In this document: piece by piece, positions 1-9,134 of the stretch
Layout: each line of letters starts with the position of its first letter
How positions within the stretch are numbered: the stretch's first letter is position 1
Assembly: GCA_001941045.1 (NCBI GenBank)
Contig: MSHD01000012.1
Location: 79,028-143,027 of the forward strand
Source: Lachnospiraceae bacterium Zagget2
GTDB taxonomy: Bacteria; Bacillota; Clostridia; Lachnospirales; Lachnospiraceae
Length of the DNA: 64,000 nucleotides
Direction: 5' to 3'
Position numbers and translations under genes: made by a program
Notes under the pieces: generated by a model
Databases searched by the model: none
Told to the model about the DNA's origin: nothing
The model's input: the letters and a program-made list of their open reading frames with translations, nothing else

Positions 1-640
1 CAGTGCACCTTCTTCCAGACCGCTCGTACTGTAGTTTCCTTTCCCGGTCACCACGACTGTTGCGTCGCCAATTGCCTTATTATCGCTGTAAGTGACTGTA
101 TAATCCGTATTCTTTTTCAGCGTCAGCGTCCTTCCGTCGTCCGTCGTCACCTTCACTGTGACCGCTGGCTTCGCGCCGCTGCGTCCGATCGTGGCAGTGT
201 ATTTCACATCTGCTACTGTGATCTCGGTATTATCGGCAGTCAGTTCCATCTGGCTGATTGCGAAGCTTTCCTTCAGGCTGCCCTTATAATTTCCCTTCCC
301 GGTGACCGTAAGCTGAGCGTTCCCGACTTTTGTGTTATTCTTGTAGGAGACCGTGTAATCTTTGCCCACGCTCAGCTCTGTGCCGCTTCCGTCGGTCACA
401 ATCAGCTGTTCTTCCGTCAGTTTGATTGCCTTTCCGGTATAGGTATAAGAACTGCCCTCATCTGCACACGGATTGATGCTTCCCGTCGTGAGCGACTGCT
501 TCGCTATTGTGAACTTCACAACCTTCGTCCCACCGTAGGTTCCCAGACCGGTGACCAGCACCTGCGCGCTACTCCCTGCATTTATGTTATTTGCATAAGA
601 AATGCTGTAATCTGTCCCTGCCGTCAACTCGTTGGTTTTT
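1..640 (-). pseudogene. Out-of-frame C-terminal continuation of the first BspA-like giant protein (runs off window)
   Basis: Reading the minus strand here in the frame shifted by one base from the upstream gene restores the same tandem beta-rich repeats (YTGKAIK..., GTDYS.SYANN, KGNY) found at the C-terminus of the intact paralogue. Base 1 aligns with base 9417 of that paralogue, so about 280 bases of coding sequence plus the stop should lie left of the window. No start codon or ribosome site of its own is seen, so this is the detached tail of the gene that runs from 8614. The break is an extra A in the A-tract at 636-640 (five T on the plus strand against four in the paralogue). Confidence 0.8.
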
Positions 641-1895
641 GTTTTTCTGATCCGTTTTATTCTTATAAACTGTTATTGTTGGCTCTATCTCCCTGCCGGT
701 ATAGGTCATGCTGCTGTTTCCCTCCGGAGCAGTCACCGTCACGTAGAATCCGCTCGCGGCTGATTCGTAGATCCGGAAAGAAGCCGCGAGATCCTCTGAT
801 GTCGTATAATTTCCTTTCCCGGCGATAAATACCTTCGCGTCTCCGATCGAAGTATTATTTTCATAAGATGTTACTGTATAAGCGGTTCCCTTCTTCAGGG
901 TCGTCAAGGTATTCTCCTCACCAAGCATTACCTTCACTGTCAATGTCGGCTTCGCGCCGCTTTTTTTCACTGTAGATGTGTATTTCACATCTGCTGCTGT
1001 GATCTGCGTATTATCTGTCGTCAGGGTCAATGGTGTGATCGTAAAGGATACACTGCGGCTGCCGGAATAACTGCCACGGCCTGTGATGGTCACGGTCGGA
1101 TAGCTGCTGCTCTTCGTCGTGGACTGCACTGCATTCACATTGTTTTTCCAGCTCAGTTTATAGTCTGTACCTTCCGTCAGTGTAACAGCTGTGTCGTCTG
1201 AACTTTCCGAAGGCTGATAAACCACCTGCACCTGCGGCTTCTGCGCAGCCCCCGTATAGATCGCGCTGTAGTCCTCCGGCGACAGCCAGGTCTCCCCGTC
1301 AGCCGACAGCTGCACCGTGATTTCATCCCCGGACTTCGGTACTGCAAGACCCTTCTTATTGATCTTAAATGTGATCGTCTTTGTCCCGCTGTAGGCTCCG
1401 ATCCCTGTCAGGATGATCTTGCCGGTACCGACCGCTGTGTTGTTCGCATACTCGACAGTGTAGTCTGTATCTTCCGTCAGTGCGGTTCCCGCCTTCTTCA
1501 TCGCGCTGCTTGCATAGACCACGACTTCGGGTTCCAGTGCGGAACCGGTATAAGTCTGTGCGGCAACCGTACCGGTCACAACACCGGAAATATTTTTGGT
1601 CGCAATCCGATAAGTCACTTCACGCGTCCCGGTATAATTGCCCTTTCCGCTCAGGGACACCGTCACGATATATGCGCCCGTTGTATCTTCCTGTGCAAGT
1701 GTAAAGCCATCTACCGTATAGTCCGTGCCGCGCTTCAGCGTCAACTTCCCGTATTTGACCTTCGGGTAGGAATACCATTTCGTGAGGAGCTTGCCTTCCG
1801 CATCGACCACAGTCGCGGTCGTTGCCTTATCGGCGGCGGTCGCGGTGACGGCGGAGGTGTCGCTGATATCTTTCTTAACGATCTCAAAGGAAACA
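1..1895 (-). repeat. C-terminal repeat block shared with the neighbouring giant gene (copy A)
   Basis: This block is nearly base-for-base the same as about 9417-11290. It encodes six to eight MBG-like beta modules of about 70-80 residues with the signatures YTGSA..P, GTDYT.SYKNN and GKGNY. Similarity falls off on the upstream side near the codons for EIVKKDIS, where the two proteins become only loosely related. Such long near-identity between adjacent genes suggests recent duplication or gene conversion. Confidence 0.85.
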
Positions 1896-4800
1896 GACAC
1901 AGTATCGGTATAATTTCCCTTTCCCTTGACCGTAATGGTAGCCGTCCCCACTTTGGTGTTGTTTTTGTAAGTCAGCGTGTAGTCTTTTCCCTTTACAAGA
2001 ATTTTTGTACCGTCCAAAACGGTCGGTTCCGGCTTCACAGCGCTGCCGGTGTAAACCTGATCCGGTATATTTTTAATCGTATACTCAACCCGATCCTCAG
2101 TCACCGTCAGGGTTCCGCTCACATAGCTGATTTCATAATTAACGCCGGCATTTGCGCCATACGGTGTGATCGTGTATTGCGCGGACTGGCTCATATCCGT
2201 TACATCACACAGGAAAGAGGGTTCCGTAATCAGCACATCGCTGCCAAGAAACCCCTCCACGCTATAACCGTACGTTTCAGGAACGCTGTCCTCATAACAC
2301 AAATTCAAGTCATCGGCGCTTATCGTCAAAACCGCCTGTGTAATCTCAAAAGAATACTCCTGACTTCCCGTATAATTCTCATCATCTTCCGACACCGCTA
2401 CTGTCAAAATGTAAGTTCCTGCATCTGTCGGCGGCTGCCCTGTCTCGTCATAGACTGTCCCGTCAGCTAATGTTCCAGTATAGGATTTCGTCAGAGTGAC
2501 AATGTCGGTCAGATCGGTATCGTCCTCAGTAGAAGTAACTATAGCGGTACCGCTGTAGGTGTAGGGCAATGAATCGTAGACCTTGTTTTCTGCGGTGATA
2601 CCGGAGAAGAGGACGGTCGTCTTGTCCGTTCCATCTACATTATTACTCACAAATACAGCGGTGATCCTGACATCTTCTCTTGCCACAAACCCATAGAGTT
2701 CGGATACACTCACCAATGTTTCATCCTGATACCACCCCATAAAGTAATAACCATCCTCTGGCGTAGCCAAAAGAGCAACTGCATCTCCGCGCACATATTT
2801 CCCAGCGCCGTCCACCGATCCTCCAACAGACGCATAGCAGCTGACAGACACGCTGGCGTCCTTATCCGGCGCAATGCTTTCATCCGCAGCCAGTTGTTCT
2901 CCATCTGTCGTAATTGTATAACTTTCGTTGACAGACTGGCTCTCCTCGGTACTTTCCACGGTTAAAAGCTGATTCGAGTACAATTCTATATCATAAAAAT
3001 TCGTTCTTCCAGAAGGCTGCCCTTCTTCATCATATGCTTCTATACTGCAATCCAACGTACCATAGTCCGTAGCTTCCACCTCAAACGAGATTGGCTCATC
3101 CAGAAAGGAATAAATAATTTTCGCATCACCTTCCTCAGTAATATAGACCAACCCCTCCATATACCATATGTCATCATCTCCCACGTATCCGATCAGAGTA
3201 CCCTCGGCATCATATACAGAAATATTGATAGGACATTTGAATGTCGCCTTTAGTGAAGCTATCTGGTCGCTGAACCAGTTCACTGTATTATTCCACCAGG
3301 TTCCAATTTTACTTTCGTCCAGAGTTCCCGCGAGATAACTCATATACGCATAATTAAGCTCACTTCCGGCATTTTTCAGCAATCTCCATGCTTTTTTCAC
3401 AGCCGAATTTGTAATAGAGGTATCCTCAAACTCAATTCCCTGCATTTCTGACAGCAAATTTTCCGGCGTCATATCACTGTCCGACCAACTGACTATCTTC
3501 TTTGCATATTGATAATACTGATAGCAATCATGCAAATCCTCTATTAAATCTCCTACTCCAGATGACAGGAAACTGGACGTATATTCTTCCAATTTATCAT
3601 TCAAATATTGTTGTGTCAGCTTATCAAGAGAACTTCCCGTAATATCCTTACAAAACGCGGAATACACTTCATAAACAGCAGAAGTTTCAAAATCAAGAAG
3701 TTCCAGCATATAGCTTCTCAAGATTTTCTCCATATTGGATGAACTTGAACAAATCGCATAATTGCTATACTGACTGTCACCTTTCTTTTTACATGTCATC
3801 ATCGCACTATATGCATTGGTATAACAAAAACCGCTAATATTAACAGTCACATTTCCAATCGAATATTCTTCGGCTATTTTTCCGATAGAATTTTTCACCG
3901 AATTCACTAATTTTGCACCATTAATATCAGCTGCAGTTATACTACTTAAGTCAAAATCACTACACGAATTAATACTATCATACAAAAAAATGGAAAGAGC
4001 CTCATAAGCAGCATCTTTAACTACATCATCTTCAAATACTCCGGAAATATATTTCTCTCCATTCCCCGCTGCTTCATCCGCTTCCCTCATCGTTGCCTTC
4101 ATACTGTAAATCACTTCAGTCCTGTCAGTTCCACTGGAAGCGTCCTCATAAAGCGTATCCTCAACCGTGTCCACATAGTTTGTATAAGCCTTATTCCATT
4201 TCGTCCAATATCTATTCAGCAAACTCTCGGCATCTGTTATGGAACTTTCAACATTATAGTTTGTATTCTCTTCCTCCGGCTTTTCTCCTGCCGCAGTCAC
4301 TGTACAACGTGCACTCTGACCATCCGGCACGCTCAATGTGATAGTGGTAGTTCCAGAATTTCCTGTTCCAGCGACTGTCAAAAAGACCGACGATAGCTCC
4401 CCGGTGACCAGAGCCGTCGTGTAAACTTCCGTTACAATAGTTTCATCTTCAATGGTCCATGTAAAATCATCTGCCTCTAGCCCGCTAATGCCAGACACAG
4501 TCGCCATAATGGTCAATTCATCACCCGTATATATGGTATATTGAGTTTGCGCTCCAAAAGTCACGGCTCCATCTGAACTCACCACGCTGTCCTCACTGCC
4601 AATCACGTAAATAACATCACCAGACATGCCATACGCTATCGCAGTACCTATGCTTGTCCGAATAGACTGTAATGAATTCGCACTCAGAGACGCGGTCGCA
4701 TACTCTTCTCCATCGATCACCACGCTTCCTGTTCCCGAATCATAGGATTCCAGCACACCCGTACATGTATTCAGCAACGCGATGTCTGTAATCACACCAT

Positions 4801-7800
4801 TCTTCATGGTCACAAGGGCTGCTCCCAGATAAGCTTCACTACTTTCGTCGCTCAGCAGATCACCAGATGTCTCATATCGGACTCCATCAATTACCACAGC
4901 CGAACTGGAAATGGACGTAATCCATGCACCAAATGTCCCATTCAGACTTGGCGCATCCTCGTTTTCAAAATGGATCGTGGCGGAAGTAAGGCAGGTATTT
5001 CCATCGTTGATAGTAATCGCATTCCAATCGTCCTGTGTTCCTGCATAGTAGACATCCGTCAGGGCAGTGCAATTATAAAAAGCACTGCTTCCGACTTCTG
5101 TCAAAGTGACAGGCAACTCTATATATGTTATACTCGTGCATCCATAGCAGGCATAATTGCCAATGATTGTAAGAGTGTTCGGAAGAACCATATATTGCAG
5201 GCTTGTACAATTACTGAACGTGTAATCCGGAATTTCTGTTACTCCTACCGGTATCGATATCTTCTCGATGCTGGAGCCAGCAAATGGACCATCATACCTG
5301 CTGTTTCCACTGGACTTCAAATTAAGAGGATAATTGACTTCTGTCAAAACACTACAGCCGCTGACAATACCACCACCAAGGGTTTCAATGTTATTCGGCA
5401 ACACCAAATTACTTATGCTGGAACAGCCGGAAAAAGCCCAGCTTCCTATTTCGGTCAAAGAATCCGGCAATTTCAGGTTAGTAAGGCTTGTGCAGCCGCG
5501 AAAAGTATATTCAGGAATAGATGCAAGGCCTTCAGGTATTGTTATACTTTCGAGGTTCACGCAATATTCGAGTATTCCGCAGCCCAGGGTTGCAATACTA
5601 TCAGGCAATACAAGTGACTCAAGACTAGCACAGTCATAAAATGCATAGTCATCAATACTGACAAGTGATGCAGGCAATTCAAGCTCTCTAAGGGACGCGC
5701 AATTATAGAATACCCGTATGCCAATATGAGTAAGGGTTTCCGGCAACGCTATTTGCTGAAGTGATGTCGCCGAACTGAATGTATAATCCGGAATCTCTGT
5801 CGTTCCTTCCGGAACCGTAACGCTTTCTATAGCAGAACCATAAAATGGGCCAAAATAATAACCACTACTTACATAATAATTACTTAGGCTTAATTTTAAA
5901 GGATAATTTATGCTTGTCAGGTTGAGACAACCATAGAACATACTATAACCTATTGTTGATATGCTATCTGGCAATTTTAAAGCAGCCAAAGATGTACACT
6001 CATAAAATGCGTAATTTCCTACACTCGTAAGAGAATCCGACAAAGTCAGCTCCTCCAGTTCCGTGCAGCTCCAAAACACACCATCGCCAATACTGACAAC
6101 AGAATCTGGAATTATTATTATTTTCAAACTATCACAATTACGAAATACATAATCCGGGAGAGTCTGAACACCGTCTGGAATTGTCACAGACTCTATGCTG
6201 GAAGACGCAAAAGGAGACGATGACGATGACCATCCTCCTGATAAGCTCTGAGGATAATTAATACTAGCCAATTTGGCGCAATCCTCAAATATACAGCTTC
6301 CCATTGACGATATGCTATCGGGCAATGTCAGATTACTCAAACTGGTACAATCAGCGAAAGCGCGTTCTTCAATTGTTGTTAAAGAAGCTGGAAGCTCTAT
6401 ATTTGAAAGACATGAACATCCGTAAAATGTTCCTTCTGGGATATTTACTACCCCATAAGGCACGGAGACTGTTTCAATCAATGAATCTCTAAACGCACAA
6501 TACGCTGAAGTTAAATTCAAGGGATAATTAATACTGGTGAGCGCTGTACAATAGCTGAACACATCTCTTCCTAACAATGTTATACTGTCTGGCAAAGACA
6601 ATCCTGTCAAACTACTACAAAAAGAAAAAGCAGACTCTTCAATGCTCACCAGCCCATCTGGCAGCTCGACAGACTCAAGAGCAGGGCATTCTGCAAAGGC
6701 ATATTCTCCGATCGTGGTGACGGAGGTTGGCAGCTCAATATTTTTCAGACAGGTGCACGAATAAAATGTATAATCCAGGATCTCCTGAACCCCTTCTGTA
6801 AATATTACAGTTTCTATACTGGAATCGGCAAACGGGCCAGAAAAGGAAGACTGCCAGCCTCCAGTCAGACCAAGTGGATAATTGATACTCTTAAGACTCG
6901 TGCAATTGCAAAAAATCTGATACCCTAAAGTCACGATATTATCCGGCAATTTAAGTTCTGCCAGACCGGAGCACCCATAAAAGGCACGATCTCCTATCTC
7001 TGTAAGAGTATCTGGTAAACTGATGTCTATAAGGCTAGTACATCCACAAAAAGTATATTCCGGAATTTTTGTCACTCCATCAGGCATTATTATTTTCTCT
7101 ATATTGGAATCGCCAAATGGTCCAACAAAATTCTTCCTGCTGACAGAATTCAAGTTGAACGGGTAATTAATGCTGGTTAATTCTGTGCAGCCTTCAAATA
7201 TTTTGTAACCCAAAGATTCTACACTATCAGGAAGTGTCAATGATGTCAGATTATTACACCCATAAAAAGCATAGTCACCTATATTGACAAGCGAATCTGG
7301 CAATTCCAAGTGAGTAATACTCGTACAGTTATAAAATACATTATCATCTATGCTGGTAAGGGAATCTGGTAATTCTACATTTATAAGATTATCACAGCCA
7401 TTAAATGCTCCGCGGGGAATTACAGTCACCCCTGAGGGTATCGTTACGGTACCTATACTGGAACCTCCAAAAGGTCCCCCATCGCTGAGGTACGAACAAG
7501 AATTTAAATTGAATGGATAATTAATAGCGGTAAGAGCTGTGCAACCATCAAATATTTTGTAACCAAGAGTCGTTATACTATCTGGAAGCTTCAATTCCTC
7601 CAGATTTGAGCAGTTCTGAAATGCAAATATACCAATGCTAATAAGTGAGTCCGGCAATGAGATGTTTGCAAGCTTTTCGCATCCACTAAAAACATATCCT
7701 GGTAATTCTGTCACGCCGGATGGCATTACTATCGTTTCAATATTGGAATTTCCAAACGGACCCCAATGAGGGCCACCAATACTGCTCGAACCATACCAGT

Positions 7801-8614
7801 TAATAGAAGCCAGATTAAGTGGATAATTGACACTCAGCAATTCTGTACATCCAGAGAATATTCGATATCCCAATGAAGTGGTGCTGTCTGGCAACGTAAT
7901 TTCAGCCAGACTGGAGCAGTCAATAAAAGCTCCATTTTCGATATCAAGAAGTGTTTCCGGAAGTTTAATACTAACCAATGATGAACATCCTTCAAATGCA
8001 TACTCATGTATGCTGACAACTGTATCCGAAAGGGCGACATTCTTTAAGTTTGAGCACCATAAAAAGGCGTATTTTCCTACGCAGGTGATCCCATCCTCAA
8101 TCACAACAGCCAAAATCGAATCTCGCACATCATACCACGGCATAGTAGTCGATGTATAATCCTCCATCGCTCCTGTCCCACCAATCGTCAGGACTCCATC
8201 CTCATCTAAATTCCAGGTTATCTCCGCATACTCTGTATCTGTCGACGTATTAAAACTTGAAATCTTTTCTTCAGCTTGAACAGCTTCCTCAATTATGACT
8301 TCCGCTTGCACGGATTCCTCTATAACCGCATCTGTCTGTCCTTCTTTCGGTTGCTCTTCCTCGGCCTGGCTCTCTCCTGTCGGTTCCGCCTCTTCTGGCG
8401 TTTCTGTCCCTGTTTCCGATTCGGTCTCCGCTTCAATTTTTTCTTCTGTTTCCAATTCTCCTTCTTTTTCCGTCTCGCCATCCTCATCCATCGAGGTTTC
8501 TTCCACTTCTAACACGCCATCTCCTGCATTCGTGGCATAAACAAGCAGGGAAGTGTCTATACTTCCGCACATCAATACAACCGCCATCACCGCTGCCAAG
8601 ATTCTTTTATGCAT
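587..8614 (-). CDS. Giant secreted BspA-like LRR_5 repeat protein, frameshifted near its C-terminus
   Basis: The product is a 2675-residue secreted protein, probably a surface adhesin. A signal peptide (residues 1 to about 28, hydrophobic core AAVMAVVLMCGS, likely cleaved after VYA) is followed by an acidic Glu/Thr-rich linker to about 120. Then come about 1,000 residues of LRR_5/BspA leucine-rich repeats (LPDSL..IGDYAFYGCTSL), a helical domain of unknown type at about 1,400-1,750, a divergent InlB B-repeat (GGSVDGAGKY...GYYFMGWYQD) near 1,900, and MBG-like beta repeats to the end. The last 20 or so residues (after KNKTDQKNKN) are junk from a one-base shift; the true repeats continue in the other frame to the window edge. 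The ATG follows AGGAGG at 7 bases and overlaps the stop of the nucleotidyltransferase gene. No LPXTG is visible. Adhesin function is inferred from the BspA family. Confidence 0.85.
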   Translation of the reverse strand: MHKRILAAVMAVVLMCGSIDTSLLVYATNAGDGVLEVEETSMDEDGETEKEGELETEEKIEAETESETGTETPEEAEPTGESQAEEEQPKEGQTDAVIEESVQAEVIIEEAVQAEEKISSFNTSTDTEYAEITWNLDEDGVLTIGGTGAMEDYTSTTMPWYDVRDSILAVVIEDGITCVGKYAFLWCSNLKNVALSDTVVSIHEYAFEGCSSLVSIKLPETLLDIENGAFIDCSSLAEITLPDSTTSLGYRIFSGCTELLSVNYPLNLASINWYGSSSIGGPHWGPFGNSNIETIVMPSGVTELPGYVFSGCEKLANISLPDSLISIGIFAFQNCSNLEELKLPDSITTLGYKIFDGCTALTAINYPFNLNSCSYLSDGGPFGGSSIGTVTIPSGVTVIPRGAFNGCDNLINVELPDSLTSIDDNVFYNCTSITHLELPDSLVNIGDYAFYGCNNLTSLTLPDSVESLGYKIFEGCTELTSINYPFNLNSVSRKNFVGPFGDSNIEKIIMPDGVTKIPEYTFCGCTSLIDISLPDTLTEIGDRAFYGCSGLAELKLPDNIVTLGYQIFCNCTSLKSINYPLGLTGGWQSSFSGPFADSSIETVIFTEGVQEILDYTFYSCTCLKNIELPTSVTTIGEYAFAECPALESVELPDGLVSIEESAFSFCSSLTGLSLPDSITLLGRDVFSYCTALTSINYPLNLTSAYCAFRDSLIETVSVPYGVVNIPEGTFYGCSCLSNIELPASLTTIEERAFADCTSLSNLTLPDSISSMGSCIFEDCAKLASINYPQSLSGGWSSSSSPFASSSIESVTIPDGVQTLPDYVFRNCDSLKIIIIPDSVVSIGDGVFWSCTELEELTLSDSLTSVGNYAFYECTSLAALKLPDSISTIGYSMFYGCLNLTSINYPLKLSLSNYYVSSGYYFGPFYGSAIESVTVPEGTTEIPDYTFSSATSLQQIALPETLTHIGIRVFYNCASLRELELPASLVSIDDYAFYDCASLESLVLPDSIATLGCGILEYCVNLESITIPEGLASIPEYTFRGCTSLTNLKLPDSLTEIGSWAFSGCSSISNLVLPNNIETLGGGIVSGCSVLTEVNYPLNLKSSGNSRYDGPFAGSSIEKISIPVGVTEIPDYTFSNCTSLQYMVLPNTLTIIGNYACYGCTSITYIELPVTLTEVGSSAFYNCTALTDVYYAGTQDDWNAITINDGNTCLTSATIHFENEDAPSLNGTFGAWITSISSSAVVIDGVRYETSGDLLSDESSEAYLGAALVTMKNGVITDIALLNTCTGVLESYDSGTGSVVIDGEEYATASLSANSLQSIRTSIGTAIAYGMSGDVIYVIGSEDSVVSSDGAVTFGAQTQYTIYTGDELTIMATVSGISGLEADDFTWTIEDETIVTEVYTTALVTGELSSVFLTVAGTGNSGTTTITLSVPDGQSARCTVTAAGEKPEEENTNYNVESSITDAESLLNRYWTKWNKAYTNYVDTVEDTLYEDASSGTDRTEVIYSMKATMREADEAAGNGEKYISGVFEDDVVKDAAYEALSIFLYDSINSCSDFDLSSITAADINGAKLVNSVKNSIGKIAEEYSIGNVTVNISGFCYTNAYSAMMTCKKKGDSQYSNYAICSSSSNMEKILRSYMLELLDFETSAVYEVYSAFCKDITGSSLDKLTQQYLNDKLEEYTSSFLSSGVGDLIEDLHDCYQYYQYAKKIVSWSDSDMTPENLLSEMQGIEFEDTSITNSAVKKAWRLLKNAGSELNYAYMSYLAGTLDESKIGTWWNNTVNWFSDQIASLKATFKCPINISVYDAEGTLIGYVGDDDIWYMEGLVYITEEGDAKIIYSFLDEPISFEVEATDYGTLDCSIEAYDEEGQPSGRTNFYDIELYSNQLLTVESTEESQSVNESYTITTDGEQLAADESIAPDKDASVSVSCYASVGGSVDGAGKYVRGDAVALLATPEDGYYFMGWYQDETLVSVSELYGFVAREDVRITAVFVSNNVDGTDKTTVLFSGITAENKVYDSLPYTYSGTAIVTSTEDDTDLTDIVTLTKSYTGTLADGTVYDETGQPPTDAGTYILTVAVSEDDENYTGSQEYSFEITQAVLTISADDLNLCYEDSVPETYGYSVEGFLGSDVLITEPSFLCDVTDMSQSAQYTITPYGANAGVNYEISYVSGTLTVTEDRVEYTIKNIPDQVYTGSAVKPEPTVLDGTKILVKGKDYTLTYKNNTKVGTATITVKGKGNYTDTVSVSFEIVKKDISDTSAVTATAADKATTATVVDAEGKLLTKWYSYPKVKYGKLTLKRGTDYTVDGFTLAQEDTTGAYIVTVSLSGKGNYTGTREVTYRIATKNISGVVTGTVAAQTYTGSALEPEVVVYASSAMKKAGTALTEDTDYTVEYANNTAVGTGKIILTGIGAYSGTKTITFKINKKGLAVPKSGDEITVQLSADGETWLSPEDYSAIYTGAAQKPQVQVVYQPSESSDDTAVTLTEGTDYKLSWKNNVNAVQSTTKSSSYPTVTITGRGSYSGSRSVSFTITPLTLTTDNTQITAADVKYTSTVKKSGAKPTLTVKVMLGEENTLTTLKKGTAYTVTSYENNTSIGDAKVFIAGKGNYTTSEDLAASFRIYESAASGFYVTVTAPEGNSSMTYTGREIEPTITVYKNKTDQKNKNQRVDGRDRLQHFLCK
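5200..7850 (-). repeat. Eight-copy LRR super-repeat inside the first giant gene
   Basis: A higher-order unit of about 330-360 bases recurs eight times. Each unit holds a [IV]NYP segment, a variable Gly/Ser-rich insert, GPF..S.IE, a V-IP-GVT-IP strand and two or three LRR_5 repeats with the DSL..IG..AF..C signature. The [IV]NYP inserts are the most variable part between units. Confidence 0.8.
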
Positions 8615-9005
8615 TTTCTATCCTCCTGTATATCGTCTTCCCGTATCTCTTCACGTCCTGGTATAACAGGCTAGAACTCAATGCTTCTTCCATATCTCTA
8701 TCGGCCTGTAAATATATGAAATCATAATCCTGCTCGTAATTTCCATCATGGAAAACCTGATTTTGAAATTGAATGTAACCTCTGTCCCTGAATAATTTTG
8801 ACTTTTGTTTTTCACTCACAATGGCCAGGTCTATATCTGAGTCTTCCGTACATTTGCTCTCTAAGGCCGATCCAAAAAGCAAAATTTCAAGAATTGACGG
8901 GCAATTCTGCGCATTACGAATAATGCTTTCGATATATTTCTTTTTTATCTCTGCAATTTTTACTTCTGTATTAAAATTCGTATTCACCGTCAACAGTCTG
9001 CACAT
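8607..9005 (-). CDS. Minimal nucleotidyltransferase (Pol-beta/MNT superfamily)
   Basis: The 132-residue product has the nucleotidyltransferase signature: FGSALES at 44-50, then SDIDLAIV with the metal-binding pair Asp57 and Asp59, and a third acidic residue in DYDFIYLQ near 95. Minimal nucleotidyltransferases usually pair with a HEPN protein as toxin-antitoxin or AMPylation modules; no HEPN gene is visible on either side. Its stop codon overlaps the start of the downstream giant surface-protein gene (ATGCATAA), so the two are probably cotranscribed and translationally coupled. A purine-rich GAGAGGGG site precedes the ATG. The target is unknown; nucleotide transfer is inferred from the motifs. 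Confidence 0.85.
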   Translation of the reverse strand: MCRLLTVNTNFNTEVKIAEIKKKYIESIIRNAQNCPSILEILLFGSALESKCTEDSDIDLAIVSEKQKSKLFRDRGYIQFQNQVFHDGNYEQDYDFIYLQADRDMEEALSSSLLYQDVKRYGKTIYRRIENA

Positions 9006-9045
9006 AGAAACTCAACCCCTCTCCCGGCTCTGTGTCTCTTTCTAT

Positions 9046-9075
9046 ATTATAGGGTATTCACTGATTATTTCGCAA
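9046..9075 (-). promoter_or_regulatory. Promoter for the nucleotidyltransferase/BspA unit
   Basis: On the minus strand TTGCGA (9070-9075) is followed after 18 bases by a perfect TATAAT (9046-9051), about 40 bases upstream of the nucleotidyltransferase start. Confidence 0.6.
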
Positions 9076-9092
9076 CCTGCATTTTCATATTC

Positions 9093-9128
9093 GAAAAGCA
9101 GAGGAAGATTTCTCTGCCCCTGCTTTTC
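9093..9128 (-). terminator. Hairpin downstream of the second giant gene
   Basis: An inverted repeat GAAAAGCAG...CTGCTTTTC, extended by GG/CC with one mismatch, lies just after the stop at 9135. The T-run after the stem is short on the minus strand, so termination may be partial. Confidence 0.45.
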
Positions 9129-9134
9129 CTCTTT

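Noticed and set aside
5200..7850. CRISPR-like spacing of repeats
   Set aside because: The repeats are protein-coding LRR units of about 330-360 bases with drifted sequence, not short identical repeats with spacers. No cas genes are present.
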